The notes: generated from the sequence alone by a model not told the origin. A stretch of DNA of 55,554 bases from Pseudoxanthomonas mexicana (GCF_010093385.1 NZ_PDWV01000022.1:1-55554); one strand, 5' to 3'. Positions 1 through 11,301 are shown, counted from the first letter of the stretch. Program-made: numbers and translations.

Positions 1-187
1 GGCGTGTCCGGGCCGGGGGTGTCGCGCGGGCGGTGCGGATCCGTCATCCGGCGGGGGACTCCTGAAGGCATGGAACGAAAGCAGCCCACCGTCGATGACG
101 GCAGGTGCCCTACCTTGTATCGGCCGGGTTCAAGGAAACGTGAGGGTGGCGTTGGGGTGTGGGGGATGTGTTCAGGGGAGCGGTGAG
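1..187. other. Left window edge, no gene supported
   Basis: GC-rich stretch with no reading frame that looks like a real protein: the frames that are open here have no ribosome binding site and their translations are low-complexity Arg/Gly/Pro. It probably holds the upstream or downstream flank of a gene lying left of the window. I see no clear promoter or hairpin before position 188. Confidence 0.5.
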
Positions 188-276
188 GCCCGCGCTCGCC
201 CCTCATCCGCCCCCGTATCAAGTACGGGGCAGGCTCGTTGGGCACCTTCTCCCCGCAAGACGGGGAGAAGGAACAG
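188..276. repeat. Interspersed palindromic repeat, CCCTCATCCG family
   Basis: The element contains CCCTCATCCG, then a hairpin CCCCGTA-TCAAG-TACGGGG, then a second hairpin CCTTCTCCCCG-CAAGA-CGGGGAGAAGG. The same combination of CCCTCATCCG followed by a CTTCTCCC/GGGAGAAG hairpin occurs at 21643-21688, so it is a dispersed repeat within this genome. It lies just downstream of the minus-strand gene at 293-613 and could also act as a transcript end. Confidence 0.6.
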
Positions 277-292
277 CACGATATGGCGCGCC

Positions 293-613
293 TCAGGCGC
301 GCAGGACGAGGGACTGGCTTTCGTCCAGGGCGCCGTCTTCCTGGATGACCACGTGGCGCGTGTGGTCGCGGTCGAACAGCACCGGGCTGGGCGCCTGGAA
401 CAGCGGACGGCGCACGAAGGCCAGGCGCCACTGGAAGATTTCCAGCGCCTCCAGCGTCACCAGCTGCGCAGGCGTCAGGCCGGCGCGCAACGCATCGGCG
501 CTGTGCACGGGCGCAGCCTTGCGGCGCTCGGGCCGGCGGGGCGCCGCCGCGGCGGGCGCGGGGTGCTGCCAGGGGCCGGAGATGACGGAAGCGTGGGCGG
601 CGTTGCGGTGCAT
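293..613 (-). CDS. Conserved hypothetical protein, 106 aa
   Basis: Small soluble protein without signal peptide or membrane segment. The first 45 residues are Ala/Pro/Arg-rich and probably disordered. The C-terminal half (about residues 48-106) looks folded and carries the segment FQWRLAFVRRPLFQ followed by VLFDRDHTRHVVIQEDG. I recall short proteins of this type from Xanthomonas-like genomes but know no function. The ATG at 613 is preceded by GGAG six bases upstream, which supports the start. It is separated from purA by a terminator hairpin, so it should be its own transcription unit. It could act in regulation or as an adaptor, but nothing in the sequence shows that. Confidence 0.6.
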   Translation of the reverse strand: MHRNAAHASVISGPWQHPAPAAAAPRRPERRKAAPVHSADALRAGLTPAQLVTLEALEIFQWRLAFVRRPLFQAPSPVLFDRDHTRHVVIQEDGALDESQSLVLRA

Positions 614-722
614 GGAGGCTCCAACCTGTACGGTGTCACGGTGCTTCTAACGGCCACGGGCGGCTGCGATTGAGGGTGACGACCACCCTGCAAGGCGTGG
701 GCCGGAATGAGGGCCGGCCATG

Positions 723-749
723 AAAAAAGCCCCGCGGGTGCGGGGCTTT
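723..749 (-). terminator. Rho-independent terminator of purA
   Basis: Perfect stem AAAGCCCCGC / GCGGGGCTTT with a four-base loop, followed in the minus direction by a run of T. It lies about 40 bases after the purA stop codon. Confidence 0.85.
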
Positions 750-760
750 CTCAGTCGCTG

Positions 761-788
761 GGTCCCGGCGTTCGCCGGGATGACGGCG
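761..788. repeat. Short palindrome TCCCGGCG-TT-CGCCGGGA
   Basis: Perfect 8-bp inverted repeat with a two-base loop at 763-780, flanked by GATGACGGC. Elements built around GGGTCCCGGCGTTCGCCGGGATGAC are common dispersed sequences in beta- and gammaproteobacteria. It sits between the purA stop and the purA terminator. Confidence 0.5.
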
Positions 789-790
789 GA

Positions 791-2492
<1,702 letters not shown>

Positions 2493-2584
2493 GGGCGGAT
2501 TCCCGGCCCGGCGACCGGGCGCGGGGCGATGAAAGACGAAGGGCCAAACGGGACCGGCCGCCCTGGGGCGGCCGGTGGAAGGGC

Positions 2585-3448
2585 TCAGCGGTCGCTCTTC
2601 ATGTACTGCAGGAAGGGGTCGTCCTTGTCCAGCACGATCACGCCCTGGCCATCGGCGAACGAGGCGCGATAGGCCTCCAGGCTGCGCTGGAAGGCGTAGA
2701 AGGCCGGATCGCGGTTGGCCGCTTCGCCGTAGATGCGGGCGGCTTCCGCATCGCCTTCGCCGCGCAGCTTCTGCGCGTCGCGTTCGGCCTCGGCCACCAG
2801 CACGGTCTGGTCGCGGTCGGCCTGCGCACGCACGATGCGGGCCTGTTCCTCGCCCTCGGCGCGCAGCGCGCTGGCCACCTGGCGGCGTTCGGCGCGCATG
2901 CGGTCGTAGACCTGGCCGATCACTTCGCTGTCGGTGGGCAGGTCGATCTGCTTGAAGCGGATGTCGACGATCTGCATGCCCAGGGTCTTGGCGCCGGCGT
3001 TGATGCCCGGCAGCTGCTTTTCGATCAGCTCGTTGCGGTTGCCGGACACCAGCTGGGTCAGCGTGCGCGAGTTGATCTCGTTGCGCAGCGATTCCTTGAT
3101 GATCGGCGCCAGGCGGTCGGTGGCGGTTTCCTGGTTGCCGCCGGTGGCGCGGTAGAAGTCCGCGGCGTTGACGATGAAGCCGATGGCGATGAAGTCGACG
3201 CTGACGTCCTTGCGCTCGGAGGTGAGCGAACGCTCGGGCGGGAACTCGTTGGCGGTGAAGCGCTGGTCGAACACGCGCGCGGTCTCCACCAGCGGCCACT
3301 TGAAGTGCAGGCCGGGGCCGATCTCGCTGCGGGCCACGCGGCCCAGGTTGAGCACCAGGCCCACCTGCCCTTCGCGGACCACGAACACCGAGCCCATCAG
3401 GCCCAGCAGGACGGCCACGGCGATGCCGACGATCAGGGAGGTCCTCAT
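2585..3448 (-). CDS. hflC: HflC, SPFH-domain modulator of FtsH protease
   Basis: Inner-membrane prohibitin-like protein that forms large ring complexes with HflK around the AAA protease FtsH and restrains its proteolysis. The chosen start (ATG at 3448) gives 287 residues. It has an N-terminal transmembrane anchor (about residues 4-23, LIVGIAVAVLLGLMGSVFVV), then the SPFH domain starting at REGQVGLVLNLGRV, and a long charged coiled-coil C-terminal half rich in Arg/Glu/Ala. It overlaps the hflK stop by four bases (ATGA), so translation is coupled. A longer in-frame upstream extension would read through hflK sequence and was rejected. Confidence 0.96.
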   Translation of the reverse strand: MRTSLIVGIAVAVLLGLMGSVFVVREGQVGLVLNLGRVARSEIGPGLHFKWPLVETARVFDQRFTANEFPPERSLTSERKDVSVDFIAIGFIVNAADFYRATGGNQETATDRLAPIIKESLRNEINSRTLTQLVSGNRNELIEKQLPGINAGAKTLGMQIVDIRFKQIDLPTDSEVIGQVYDRMRAERRQVASALRAEGEEQARIVRAQADRDQTVLVAEAERDAQKLRGEGDAEAARIYGEAANRDPAFYAFQRSLEAYRASFADGQGVIVLDKDDPFLQYMKSDR

Positions 3449-4563
3449 GGCTGGGCCTCCTCGCGGCGGGGAGTGCGCACGGAACTGCGCGCACCGGACG
3501 GGGTGCTTTCGACCTGCGGCATCACGACCTCGGCGGGAAGGGCGCCGGCGGGCGCGGGCGCGGCCGGAGCCTGCGCACCGCCCATCGGCACATAGATCAG
3601 CTGGCGGCTGTCGCCACCGACCACCTTGCGGTTGTCGGCCAGCACCTGCTGGACGGTATCCAGCCACAGGCGCTTGCGGGTGACTTCCGGTGCGTTGCGG
3701 TACTCGTCCAGCAGCAGGCTGAAGCGGGTGGCGTCACCGGTGGCCTTGGCGATGGCGGCGGTCTTGTAGCCTTCGGCCACGGTGCGCACGCGCTGGGCCT
3801 GGCCGCGGGCCTCGGGCACGATGCGGGCGGCGTAGGCGCGGGCTTCGTTGACCAGGCGCTCGTTCATCTGCTGGGCGCTGTTGACCTCGTCGAAGGCGGG
3901 CTTGACCTCTTCCGGCGGGCGCGCGTCCTGCAGGCTCAGTTCGGTGACCACCAGGCCGGTGCGGTAGGCCTCCAGCGAGGCCTGCAGCGCGGTGGACGCG
4001 GCCGCGGACAGCGGGCCGCGCGCGTTCAGCGCGGCGTCCAGGTTGGAGCGGCCGATCACTTCGCGCACGGCGCTCTGGGCGGTCTGCTCCAGCACGCGGA
4101 CGGCGTCGGTGGTGCCGAACAGGAACTTCTGCGGATCGCCCACGCGGTACTGCACGTTGAACGAGACGGTGATGATGTTCTCGTCGCGGGTCAGCACGGG
4201 CAGGCTGTTGCTGAAGGTGCGCACCTCGGTGGCGTTGACCTTGGTGACGCTCTCGATGGGCCAGGGGAACTTGAAGTTCGGGCCCGGCTGCATGGTGCGG
4301 TTGTACTGGCCGAAGCGCAGCACCACGCCGCGCTGCTGTTCGCCGATCAGCTGGAAGCTGGAGAACAACACCAGGATGCCGACGCCCAGCAGGACCCAGC
4401 GCAGCGGGTTGCCGCCGCCACCGGCGCCGCCGAACAGGCCGCGCAGGCGCTCGACCACGTCGCCGATGCCGCCGCCCTGCCGGTTGCGCGGCTTCCAGCT
4501 GTTGTTCCGGTTGCCGTTGTTGCCAGATCCGCCGCTGCTGCTGCCGGGGGTGTTCCAGGCCAT
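3445..4563 (-). CDS. hflK: HflK, SPFH-domain partner of HflC
   Basis: Membrane-anchored partner of HflC in the FtsH-regulating complex, 372 residues from the ATG at 4563, which has GGAG about seven bases upstream. An upstream in-frame start at 4590 would add nine residues and is less likely. The N-terminal 60 residues are rich in Gly, Asn and Ser, as in E. coli HflK. They are followed by one transmembrane helix (about WVLLGVGILVLFSSF), the SPFH domain (beginning EQQRGVVLRFGQYNRTM) and a coiled-coil region. The C-terminal tail is Ala/Pro-rich. It lies downstream of hflX and is separated from it by a palindromic REP pair. Confidence 0.96.
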   Translation of the reverse strand: MAWNTPGSSSGGSGNNGNRNNSWKPRNRQGGGIGDVVERLRGLFGGAGGGGNPLRWVLLGVGILVLFSSFQLIGEQQRGVVLRFGQYNRTMQPGPNFKFPWPIESVTKVNATEVRTFSNSLPVLTRDENIITVSFNVQYRVGDPQKFLFGTTDAVRVLEQTAQSAVREVIGRSNLDAALNARGPLSAAASTALQASLEAYRTGLVVTELSLQDARPPEEVKPAFDEVNSAQQMNERLVNEARAYAARIVPEARGQAQRVRTVAEGYKTAAIAKATGDATRFSLLLDEYRNAPEVTRKRLWLDTVQQVLADNRKVVGGDSRQLIYVPMGGAQAPAAPAPAGALPAEVVMPQVESTPSGARSSVRTPRREEAQP

Positions 4564-4681
4564 GCCCACTCCATCGTGAAGGATTCGCACGGCACGGGGC
4601 CGGCGCAGGTTTCGATTCTACTAGATAGGGGCGGCCCGACCGGCAAGCAAGGCCGGGAGGTCATGGGGCCGCCTGACAGCT

Positions 4682-4778
4682 GTAGGAGCGACGTGAGTCG
4701 CGACCGCACGGGTGAACCGCCCGGGGGGCAAATCCCCTGGTACGGAGTTCCCGCGGTCGCGACTGACGTCGCTCCTAC
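4682..4778. repeat. Paired inverted REP (BIME-like) element
   Basis: Two 26-base copies face each other: GTAGGAGCGACGTGAGTCGC plus six bases at 4682-4707, and its reverse complement at 4753-4778 with one mismatch. Each copy can fold by itself (GCGAC/GTCGC). A closely related pair with GTGGGAGCGACG ends is at 54445-54508. This is the layout of REP/BIME elements, which in Stenotrophomonas-like bacteria carry a GTAG head and are mobilised by RAYT transposases; no RAYT gene is in the window. It occupies the hflX-hflK gap and may stabilise or trim the operon mRNA. Confidence 0.8.
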
Positions 4779-4797
4779 AACAGCAACCGACCCCGCC

Positions 4798-6138
4798 CTA
4801 CTGCCAGTCTTCCCGCTCGACCTTCGGCAGCAACGCCTCCAGCGGATGGCCGCCGGCCTGCGAGGCCAGGCGCTGGGCGTCGGCCAGGGCCAGGTCGACG
4901 GTGACGCGCCAGCCGTGTTCCTCGAAGTCCTCGGCCAGCACCGCGCCCAGCGCATGCAGGCGTGCGCGCAGGCGGGCGGAGTTGGACGGCAGGTGCAGTT
5001 CGCCGCGCACGCGCTGGAAGCCCAGCCGCTGCGCCAGCGCGCCCTTCAGCAGGTCGATGCCCTGCCCGTCGCGGGCGGAAATCCACACGCGCTCGCGGCC
5101 CATGCCGGCGCTGGGCGCCTCGCCTTCGTCCACGCCGGGATCGGGCTGGTCGTGGCGCGGGGCGGCGCCTTCGATGCGGTCGATCTTGTTGAACACCAGC
5201 ATCTGCGGCAGGTCGCCGGCGCCGATCTCCTGCAGCACCTCGTCGACCTGGGCGATGCGCTCCTCGCGGTGCGGATCGGCGGCGTCGATGACGTGCAGCA
5301 GCAGGTCGGCCTCGCGCGCTTCGCTCAGGGTGGAGCGGAACGCGGCGACGAGTTCGTGCGGCAGGTCGCGCACGAAACCCACCGTATCGGCCAGCACCAC
5401 CGCGCCGCCGGGCAGGTCGATGCGACGCACGGTGGGGTCGAGCGTGGCGAACAGCTGGTCGGCCGCGTAGGCCTCTGCACCGGTCAGCACGTTGAACAGC
5501 GTGGACTTGCCGGCGTTGGTGTAGCCCACCAGGGCCACGCGCGGCAGTTCGCTGCGCACGCGGGCCCGGCGCATCTGGGTGCGCTGCACTTCGACTTTTT
5601 CCAGCCGCTTCTGCAATTGCTCGACGCGCTTCTGCAGCAGGCGGCGGTCGGTTTCCAGCTGCGTCTCACCGGGGCCGCGCAGGCCGATGGAACCGCCGCG
5701 CTGGCGCTCCAGGTGGGTCCAGCCGCGGACCAGACGCGTGGCCATGTGGCGCAGCTGCGCCAGTTCCACCTGCAGCTTGCCTTCGTGGCTGCGCGCGCGC
5801 TGGGCGAAGATGTCCAGGATCAGGCCGGTGCGGTCCAGCACGCGGCGCTGCAGGAATTTCTCCAGGTTGCGCTCCTGGCCGGGCGAGAGCGGGAAGTTGA
5901 GCAGCACCAGGTCGGCGCCGGTCGCGTCGGCGGCCGCCTTCACTTCCTCCAGCTTGCCGCTGCCGATCAGCGTGGAGGGATTGGGACGGTCGATGCGCGC
6001 GGTCAGCAGCGCGGCGATGCTGGCGCCCGCCGAGCGCGCCAGGTCGCTGAATTCCTCGGTCAGGCCGTCGTCGGGACGGCCGCCGGCATGCGGCTGGATC
6101 AGCAGCGCATGCTCGCCCTTGCGGGATCTTTCAAACAA
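4798..6138 (-). CDS. hflX: Ribosome-associated GTPase HflX
   Basis: GTPase that binds the large ribosomal subunit and splits stalled ribosomes under stress, 446 residues. The N-terminal HflX domain includes PNPSTLIGSGKLEEV and LSPGQERNLE. A coiled coil carries GRGPGETQLETDRR-type sequence (here GLRGPGETQLETDRR). The G domain has G1 GYTNAGKST, G3 DTVGFVRDLPHELVAAF and G4 NKID. The start is a TTG at 6138: its product begins MFERSRKGEHALL, which matches the MFDRYD start of the E. coli protein, and no ATG is available nearby. It lies 34 bases after hfq, consistent with one operon. Confidence 0.96.
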   Translation of the reverse strand: MFERSRKGEHALLIQPHAGGRPDDGLTEEFSDLARSAGASIAALLTARIDRPNPSTLIGSGKLEEVKAAADATGADLVLLNFPLSPGQERNLEKFLQRRVLDRTGLILDIFAQRARSHEGKLQVELAQLRHMATRLVRGWTHLERQRGGSIGLRGPGETQLETDRRLLQKRVEQLQKRLEKVEVQRTQMRRARVRSELPRVALVGYTNAGKSTLFNVLTGAEAYAADQLFATLDPTVRRIDLPGGAVVLADTVGFVRDLPHELVAAFRSTLSEAREADLLLHVIDAADPHREERIAQVDEVLQEIGAGDLPQMLVFNKIDRIEGAAPRHDQPDPGVDEGEAPSAGMGRERVWISARDGQGIDLLKGALAQRLGFQRVRGELHLPSNSARLRARLHALGAVLAEDFEEHGWRVTVDLALADAQRLASQAGGHPLEALLPKVEREDWQ

Positions 6139-6172
6139 TGGGGTCGTGCCTCTTCAATCGAGGCCCGCATTA

Positions 6173-6451
6173 TCACGCGGTTTCGTCGTCGCTGCCTTCC
6201 GCCCCGTCCTCGCCCTGCTGCACGTAGCCGCCACCGGGCCCCACGCGCACGTTGCGCGCCGGCACCACCGTGGAGATGGCGTGCTTGTAGACCATCTGGC
6301 TGACCGTGTTGCGCAACAGGACCACGAACTGGTCGAAGGATTCGATGGTGCCCTGCAGCTTGATGCCGTTCACCAGGTAGACCGACACCGGGACGCGCTC
6401 GCGCCGCAGTGCATTCAGGAAAGGATCCTGCAGGGATTGCCCCTTGGACAT
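6173..6451 (-). CDS. hfq: RNA chaperone Hfq
   Basis: Hexameric Sm-like RNA chaperone that pairs small RNAs with mRNAs, 92 residues. It starts [20 protein letters not shown], followed by the Sm1 motif ([17 protein letters not shown]) and the Sm2 motif ([10 protein letters not shown]), then a Gly/Glu/Asp-rich acidic tail. The ATG at 6451 has GGGAG eight bases upstream. Longer upstream frames have no start signal. The 165-base gap to miaA contains an AT-rich stretch with TATAAG (6474-6479, minus strand) that may be a -10 element for an hfq promoter, besides read-through from miaA. Confidence 0.98.
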   Translation of the reverse strand: MSKGQSLQDPFLNALRRERVPVSVYLVNGIKLQGTIESFDQFVVLLRNTVSQMVYKHAISTVVPARNVRVGPGGGYVQQGEDGAEGSDDETA

Positions 6452-6616
6452 GACGTACTCCCGCCTTGCGTTCTTATAGTAGGTATGGTGTTGAACCCGG
6501 CGCGGCAAACGGCTCCCCAGCCGCTCCGGAGACCCGATGTTACACAACTCCGGCCCTCGGGGGCGCCGCCAAGTCCGGCAGCCGGTCGCAGTTCGGCCAT
6601 GCTGGCCCCGGCGGGC

Positions 6617-7573
6617 TCAGCCGCACGGCAGGAACAGGGCCAGGGCCTGGGCCAGGCGTGCAGCGTCGATGGCGGGATCGAACCAGCGGGCGTCGAGCTC
6701 GCCGCGCAGCCAGGTGAGCTGGCGCTTGGCCAGCTGGCGGGTGGCGGCAATGGCGCGTTCGCGGAAGTCCCGGGCATCGCCCTGCCCGTCCAGGAATTCC
6801 CAGGCCTGTCGGTAACCCACGGCGCGCACCGCCGGCAGGTCCAGCGGCGCGGCCACCGCCTGCATCCCGGGCAGCACGCGCAGGGCGCGGACTTCCTCCA
6901 GGAAACCCTGCGCCAGCATCAGGTCGAAGCGCTGGGCGATGCGCGCGTGCAACACGGCGCGGTCGGCCGGCGCCAGCACCAGCTTCAGCACGCGGTACGG
7001 CAGCCGTTCGCGCCGCGCCGTACGTTGCCAGTGGCTGATCGGCGTGCCGGTCAGGTGGAACACTTCCAGCGCGCGCTGGATGCGCTGCGGGTCGGTGGCA
7101 TGGATGCGCGCGGCGGCCTCCGGATCGATCCGCGCCAGCTCGGCATGCAGGGCGGGCCAGCCGGCCTGCTGCGCCCGGGCGGCGATGCGGTCGCGCAGGG
7201 CGGCGTCGGCCGGCGGCAGGGCGGCGAGCCCTTCGAGCAGTGCCTGGAAGTAGAGCCCGGTGCCACCGGCCAGCACCGGCAGACGGCCACGTGCGGCGAT
7301 GTCGTCCATCGCGCGGCGCGCGTCGTGGGCGAAGTCGGCGGCGGAGTAGACCTGCCAGGGATCGCGCACGTCCAGCAGGTGGTGCGGCACGCGCGCCCGT
7401 TCGTCCGCGCTGGGCTTGGCGGCGCCGATGTCCAGGCCGCGGTAGACCAGCGCGGAATCGACGCTGACGATCTCGCCATTGAAACGTTCGGCCACCTCCA
7501 GCGCGAACGCCGTCTTGCCCGACGCGGTCGGGCCCATGATGGCGATGGCGGAAGGACGGGGGTCGAGCGACAT
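6617..7573 (-). CDS. miaA: tRNA dimethylallyltransferase MiaA
   Basis: Transfers the dimethylallyl group from DMAPP to N6 of A37 in tRNAs reading codons that start with U. The 318-residue protein has the P-loop MGPTASGKT (residues 13-21), the substrate motif [20 protein letters not shown] with the catalytic Asp, [13 protein letters not shown], and the C-terminal [12 protein letters not shown] basic segment that contacts tRNA. The start ATG at 7573 is the only one that keeps the P-loop at the normal distance. It lies between folP (53-base gap) and hfq, as in many gammaproteobacteria. Confidence 0.97.
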   Translation of the reverse strand: MSLDPRPSAIAIMGPTASGKTAFALEVAERFNGEIVSVDSALVYRGLDIGAAKPSADERARVPHHLLDVRDPWQVYSAADFAHDARRAMDDIAARGRLPVLAGGTGLYFQALLEGLAALPPADAALRDRIAARAQQAGWPALHAELARIDPEAAARIHATDPQRIQRALEVFHLTGTPISHWQRTARRERLPYRVLKLVLAPADRAVLHARIAQRFDLMLAQGFLEEVRALRVLPGMQAVAAPLDLPAVRAVGYRQAWEFLDGQGDARDFRERAIAATRQLAKRQLTWLRGELDARWFDPAIDAARLAQALALFLPCG

Positions 7574-7626
7574 GCGTGCATTGTCGCATCCGGCCGCCGC
7601 GCTGGCCGGTGGAACGCCGGACGCGG

Positions 7627-8526
7627 TCAGTCGTCGTCGGGCCAGCGGATCGCCGGTGTCGCCGCGGCCTTGCGCGGCGTCGGCACGGCGGCGACGGCGT
7701 TCCACACCTTCAGGGCATCGATGGTGGCGGCCACGTCGTGCACGCGCACGATCGCGGCGCCGCGCTGGGCGGCGATCAGGTGCGCCGCCACCGATCCGGC
7801 CACGCGGTCCGCCGGCACGTCGCGACCGGTCAGTTCGCCGATGCTGCGCTTGCGCGACAGCCCCGCCAGCACGGGCACGCCCAGTTCGACGAAACGCTCG
7901 AACTGCGCGAGCAGCTGCAGGTTGTGCGCGGTGTCCTTGCCGAAGCCGAAGCCCGGATCGACGACGATGCGCTGCTTCGCAATGCCGGCCATTTCGGCGG
8001 CGAAGATGCGCTCGGCCAGGAAACGGTGCACCTCGCCCACCACATCGTCGTACTGCGGTGCGGCCTGCATCGAACGCGGTTCGCCCTGCATGTGCATCAG
8101 CACGACGGGGACGCCGAGCGCGGCGGCGGCGTCGAGCGCACCTTCGCGGCGCAGGCCGTAGACATCGTTGATCATCCCGGCACCCGCCTGCACGGCCGCG
8201 CGCATCACCTCGGGCTTGGAGGTGTCGATGCTGATCGGCACGGCCACCTGCGCAGCCAGGCGTTCGATCACCGGCACCACGCGACGAAGCTCTTCTTCGG
8301 CCTCCACTTCGGCGGCGCCGGGTCGGGTGGATTCGCCGCCGATGTCGAGCAGGTCGGTGCCCTCCTCCACCAGCCTCAGCGCATGCGCGACGGCGGCATC
8401 GGTCGTGTCGTGCGCGCCACCGTCGGAGAACGAGTCCGGGGTGACGTTGACGATGCCCATCACCTGCGGGCGGTCGAGCCTGAGGATGCGGCCGGCGCAG
8501 TCGAGCTGGGGGACGGTGTCGAACAT
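7627..8526 (-). CDS. folP: Dihydropteroate synthase FolP
   Basis: Condenses p-aminobenzoate with hydroxymethyl-dihydropterin pyrophosphate in folate synthesis and is the target of sulfonamides; 299 residues. Motifs: [11 protein letters not shown] (27-37), [25 protein letters not shown] and GLSRKRSIG with the sulfonamide-contacting Arg/Ser region. The ATG at 8526 fits the family start. It has no recognisable Shine-Dalgarno sequence and stands only seven bases after the T-run of the hairpin that follows ftsH (see findings). The C-terminal 25 residues (after [10 protein letters not shown]) are an extra Ala/Pro tail. Confidence 0.97.
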   Translation of the reverse strand: MFDTVPQLDCAGRILRLDRPQVMGIVNVTPDSFSDGGAHDTTDAAVAHALRLVEEGTDLLDIGGESTRPGAAEVEAEEELRRVVPVIERLAAQVAVPISIDTSKPEVMRAAVQAGAGMINDVYGLRREGALDAAAALGVPVVLMHMQGEPRSMQAAPQYDDVVGEVHRFLAERIFAAEMAGIAKQRIVVDPGFGFGKDTAHNLQLLAQFERFVELGVPVLAGLSRKRSIGELTGRDVPADRVAGSVAAHLIAAQRGAAIVRVHDVAATIDALKVWNAVAAVPTPRKAAATPAIRWPDDD

Positions 8527-8532
8527 GGGCAG

Positions 8533-8566
8533 GAAAAAAGAAAGGCCAGACGCGAGTCTGGCCTTT
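8533..8566 (-). terminator. Terminator-like hairpin between ftsH and folP
   Basis: Perfect 11-bp stem AAAGGCCAGAC / GTCTGGCCTTT with a four-base loop, followed in the minus direction by CTTTTTT. It begins 23 bases after the ftsH stop codon and ends seven bases before the folP start codon, so it either attenuates folP expression or forces it to use a promoter inside ftsH. Confidence 0.85.
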
Positions 8567-8589
8567 CATCGCGATGCTGGCAACGCGGC

Positions 8590-10524
8590 TCAGGTCTGCG
8601 CGGCCGGTCCACCGATCGGCGGCAGCGGGCGGGACTCGGGCTTGTCGTCGTCCTTGCCGGCCTTGTTCCAGCCCATCGGCGGCGGCGGCTCGCGGCCTTC
8701 CATGATGGCGTCGATCTGCGGCGCGTCGATGGTCTCGTACTGCAGCAGCAGGTGGGACATCGTGTGCAGCTTGTCCAGGTTCTCGGTGAGGATGGTCTTG
8801 GTGCGCGCATAGGCGCGGTCCAGGATGGCGCGTACCACCTCGTCGATGCGGCGCGCGGTTTCGTTGGAGACGTTCTTGTGCTGGGTGACCGAACGACCCA
8901 GGAACACCTCGTCCTCTTCCTCGCCGTAGGCGATCGGGCCCATCTCGTCGCTCAGGCCCCACTTGGTGACCATGTTGCGGGCCATCTTGGTGGCCCGTTC
9001 GATGTCGTTGGACGCACCGGTGGTGACCTTGTCGGCGCCGAAGATCAGCTCTTCGGCCACGCGGCCGCCGTACAGCGAGCACAGCTGCGATTCGATGGCC
9101 ACGCGGTTGAGCGAGTACTTGTCGCCTTCGGGCAGGTACATGGTCACGCCCAGCGCACGACCGCGCGGAATGATGGTGACCTTGTAGACCGGATCGTGCT
9201 CAGGCACCACGCGGCCGACGATGGCGTGGCCGGCTTCGTGGTAGGCGGTGAGCGTCTTCTCTTCCTCGCTCATCGCCATCGAACGGCGCTCGGCGCCCAT
9301 CAGGATCTTGTCGCGGGCACGATCGAAGTGGTCCATACGGACGTCCTTCGCGTTCTCGCGCGCAGCGAACAGCGCCGCCTCGTTGCAGAGGTTGGCCAGG
9401 TCGGCGCCGCTGAAGCCCGGCGTACCGCGGGCGATGACTATCGGCTCCACGTCGTCGGCCAGCGGCAGCTTGCGCATGTGCACGCGCAGGATCTGTTCGC
9501 GGCCCTTCACGTCCGGCAGGCCCACCACCACCTGGCGGTCGAAACGGCCCGGACGCAGCAGCGCCGGGTCCAGTACGTCGGGACGGTTGGTCGCGGCGAT
9601 CACGATGACGCCTTCGCCGCCCTCGAAACCGTCCATCTCGACCAGCAGCTGGTTCAGGGTCTGCTCGCGCTCGTCATGACCACCGCCCAGGCCGGCGCCG
9701 CGATGGCGGCCGACGGCGTCGATTTCGTCGATGAAGATGATGCACGGCGCATGCTTCTTGGCCTGCTCGAACATGTCGCGCACGCGGCTGGCGCCCACGC
9801 CGACGAACATCTCGACGAAGTCCGAGCCGGAGATGCTGAAGAACGGCACCTTGGCTTCGCCGGCGATGGCCTTGGCCAGCAGCGTCTTGCCGGTGCCGGG
9901 CTGGCCGACCATCAGCACGCCGCGCGGGATCTTGCCGCCCAGCTTCTGGAACTTGCCGGGATCGCGCAGGAACTCGACCAGCTCGCCGACTTCCTCCTTG
10001 GCCTCGTCGCAGCCGGCGACATCGGCGAAGGTCACCTTCACCTGGTCCTCGCCCTGCAGCTTGGCCCGCGACTTGCCGAAGGACATGGCGCCCTTGGCAC
10101 CACCGCCGCCGCCCTGCATCTGCCGCATGATGAAGATCCAGAACCCGATGATCAGCAGCACCGGCAGGAAGTTCAGCAGGATGGCCACCAGCGAGATGCC
10201 GCTTTCGGGCTGCTCGCGGTCGATGGTGACGTTCTTGTCCAGCAGCGTGTCGACCAGCTTGTCGTCCTGCGGGCCGTACACGGTACCGGTGGAGCTGTCC
10301 TTGCGCTTGAAGGCGATGGCGTTGGTGGCCAGGTTGCTCTCGTTGGTGAACTTCACCGAGGCCACGCGGCCGGACTCGACCTCGCGCAGGAATTCGGAAT
10401 AGGTGATCGGGCCGCCGGTCGCGGTGGCACCGCCCTTGGGCGAGAAGCTCTGGAAGACCACCATCAGCACGACGGCGACGACTACCCACAGCAGCAGATT
10501 CTTGGTCAGGTCGTTCATCCTCAT
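8590..10524 (-). CDS. ftsH: ATP-dependent zinc metalloprotease FtsH
   Basis: Membrane-bound AAA protease for quality control of membrane and regulatory proteins; 644 residues. Two transmembrane helices (about 8-25 and 112-132) flank a periplasmic domain. The AAA module has Walker A GQPGTGKT (207-214), Walker B IIFIDE (262-267) and the SRH region [20 protein letters not shown]. The zinc site is HEAGH (429-433). Two in-frame ATGs lie six bases apart (10524 and 10518); GGAG upstream suits the first, while family members often begin MNDLTKN at the second. Its regulators HflK and HflC are encoded in the same cluster. Confidence 0.98.
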   Translation of the reverse strand: MRMNDLTKNLLLWVVVAVVLMVVFQSFSPKGGATATGGPITYSEFLREVESGRVASVKFTNESNLATNAIAFKRKDSSTGTVYGPQDDKLVDTLLDKNVTIDREQPESGISLVAILLNFLPVLLIIGFWIFIMRQMQGGGGGAKGAMSFGKSRAKLQGEDQVKVTFADVAGCDEAKEEVGELVEFLRDPGKFQKLGGKIPRGVLMVGQPGTGKTLLAKAIAGEAKVPFFSISGSDFVEMFVGVGASRVRDMFEQAKKHAPCIIFIDEIDAVGRHRGAGLGGGHDEREQTLNQLLVEMDGFEGGEGVIVIAATNRPDVLDPALLRPGRFDRQVVVGLPDVKGREQILRVHMRKLPLADDVEPIVIARGTPGFSGADLANLCNEAALFAARENAKDVRMDHFDRARDKILMGAERRSMAMSEEEKTLTAYHEAGHAIVGRVVPEHDPVYKVTIIPRGRALGVTMYLPEGDKYSLNRVAIESQLCSLYGGRVAEELIFGADKVTTGASNDIERATKMARNMVTKWGLSDEMGPIAYGEEEDEVFLGRSVTQHKNVSNETARRIDEVVRAILDRAYARTKTILTENLDKLHTMSHLLLQYETIDAPQIDAIMEGREPPPPMGWNKAGKDDDKPESRPLPPIGGPAAQT

Positions 10525-10567
10525 CGGCTCCGGCGTTCCTCTTTCGTAATACGCACTTTACGTCACC

Positions 10568-11200
10568 TTACTTGATCTGGATCCGCTTACCCTGCCCCAG
10601 GGCGTACACCTCGGGGGAGCGCTTGCGGGAGGCATCCGGCTTGCGGATCGCCACCTTGTCGTAGCGGCGGCGGAGCTCGCGGATGTAGTCGTCGAACCCG
10701 GTGCCCTGGAACAGCTTGATCAGGAAGGCGCCGCCCGGCTTCAGGTGCCGGTCGGCGAAGTCCATGGCCAGCTCCGCCAGGTACATCGCCCGCGGCTGGT
10801 CGACCGCGTCCACACCACTCTTATTGGGGGCCATGTCGGACAGCACAAGGTCCACGGGCGCGCCGTCCAGCAGGGCTTCAAGCTGCGATAGGACGCTGTC
10901 CTCCCTGAAATCACCGTGAAGGAACTCCACGCCCGCCAATGGCGGCATGTCCAGGATGTCCATCGCCACGACCCGGCCGTGGTCGCCCATCGCCTGGCGG
11001 ACGAACTGCGACCAGCCGCCCGGTGCCGCGCCCAGGTCCACCACCACCATGCCGGGCTTGAGCAGGCGGTCGCGTTCCAGCAGCTCTTCCAGCTTGTAGG
11101 CCGCGCGCGAGCGCAGGCCCTCGGCCTGGGCCTTCTTCACGTAGGGATCGGAGAAGTGTTCCTTGAGCCAGCGCTGGCTGCTCTTGCTGCGGGTGGCCAT
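10568..11200 (-). CDS. rlmE: 23S rRNA (U2552-2'-O)-methyltransferase RlmE
   Basis: Heat-shock methyltransferase (FtsJ/RrmJ) that modifies U2552 of 23S rRNA in the 50S subunit. The 210-residue form begins [16 protein letters not shown]. It has the SAM-binding motif [12 protein letters not shown] (54-65), SDMAPNKSG, and the Lys-Asp-Lys catalytic set including FLIKLFQG near the C-terminal half. An upstream start would add 21 residues of unusual sequence and was not chosen. It is directly upstream of ftsH (43-base gap), the arrangement known from E. coli, and divergent from yhbY with 101 bases between the starts for both promoters. Confidence 0.97.
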   Translation of the reverse strand: MATRSKSSQRWLKEHFSDPYVKKAQAEGLRSRAAYKLEELLERDRLLKPGMVVVDLGAAPGGWSQFVRQAMGDHGRVVAMDILDMPPLAGVEFLHGDFREDSVLSQLEALLDGAPVDLVLSDMAPNKSGVDAVDQPRAMYLAELAMDFADRHLKPGGAFLIKLFQGTGFDDYIRELRRRYDKVAIRKPDASRKRSPEVYALGQGKRIQIK

Positions 11201-11301
11201 GTCGGCAAGGTCTCCGGGCACGCTGCGACGGGAGCCGCCGGAGCCGTTCGTGGGGGCCGCCATGATACCCTGATCGCCCTTTCCGACCCGTACCGTGCCG
11301 C

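Noticed and set aside
5579..10575. Very long plus-strand open frames (up to 999 codons) opposite hflX, hfq, miaA, folP and ftsH
   Set aside because: They are antisense shadows of well-identified minus-strand genes and cross several gene boundaries.
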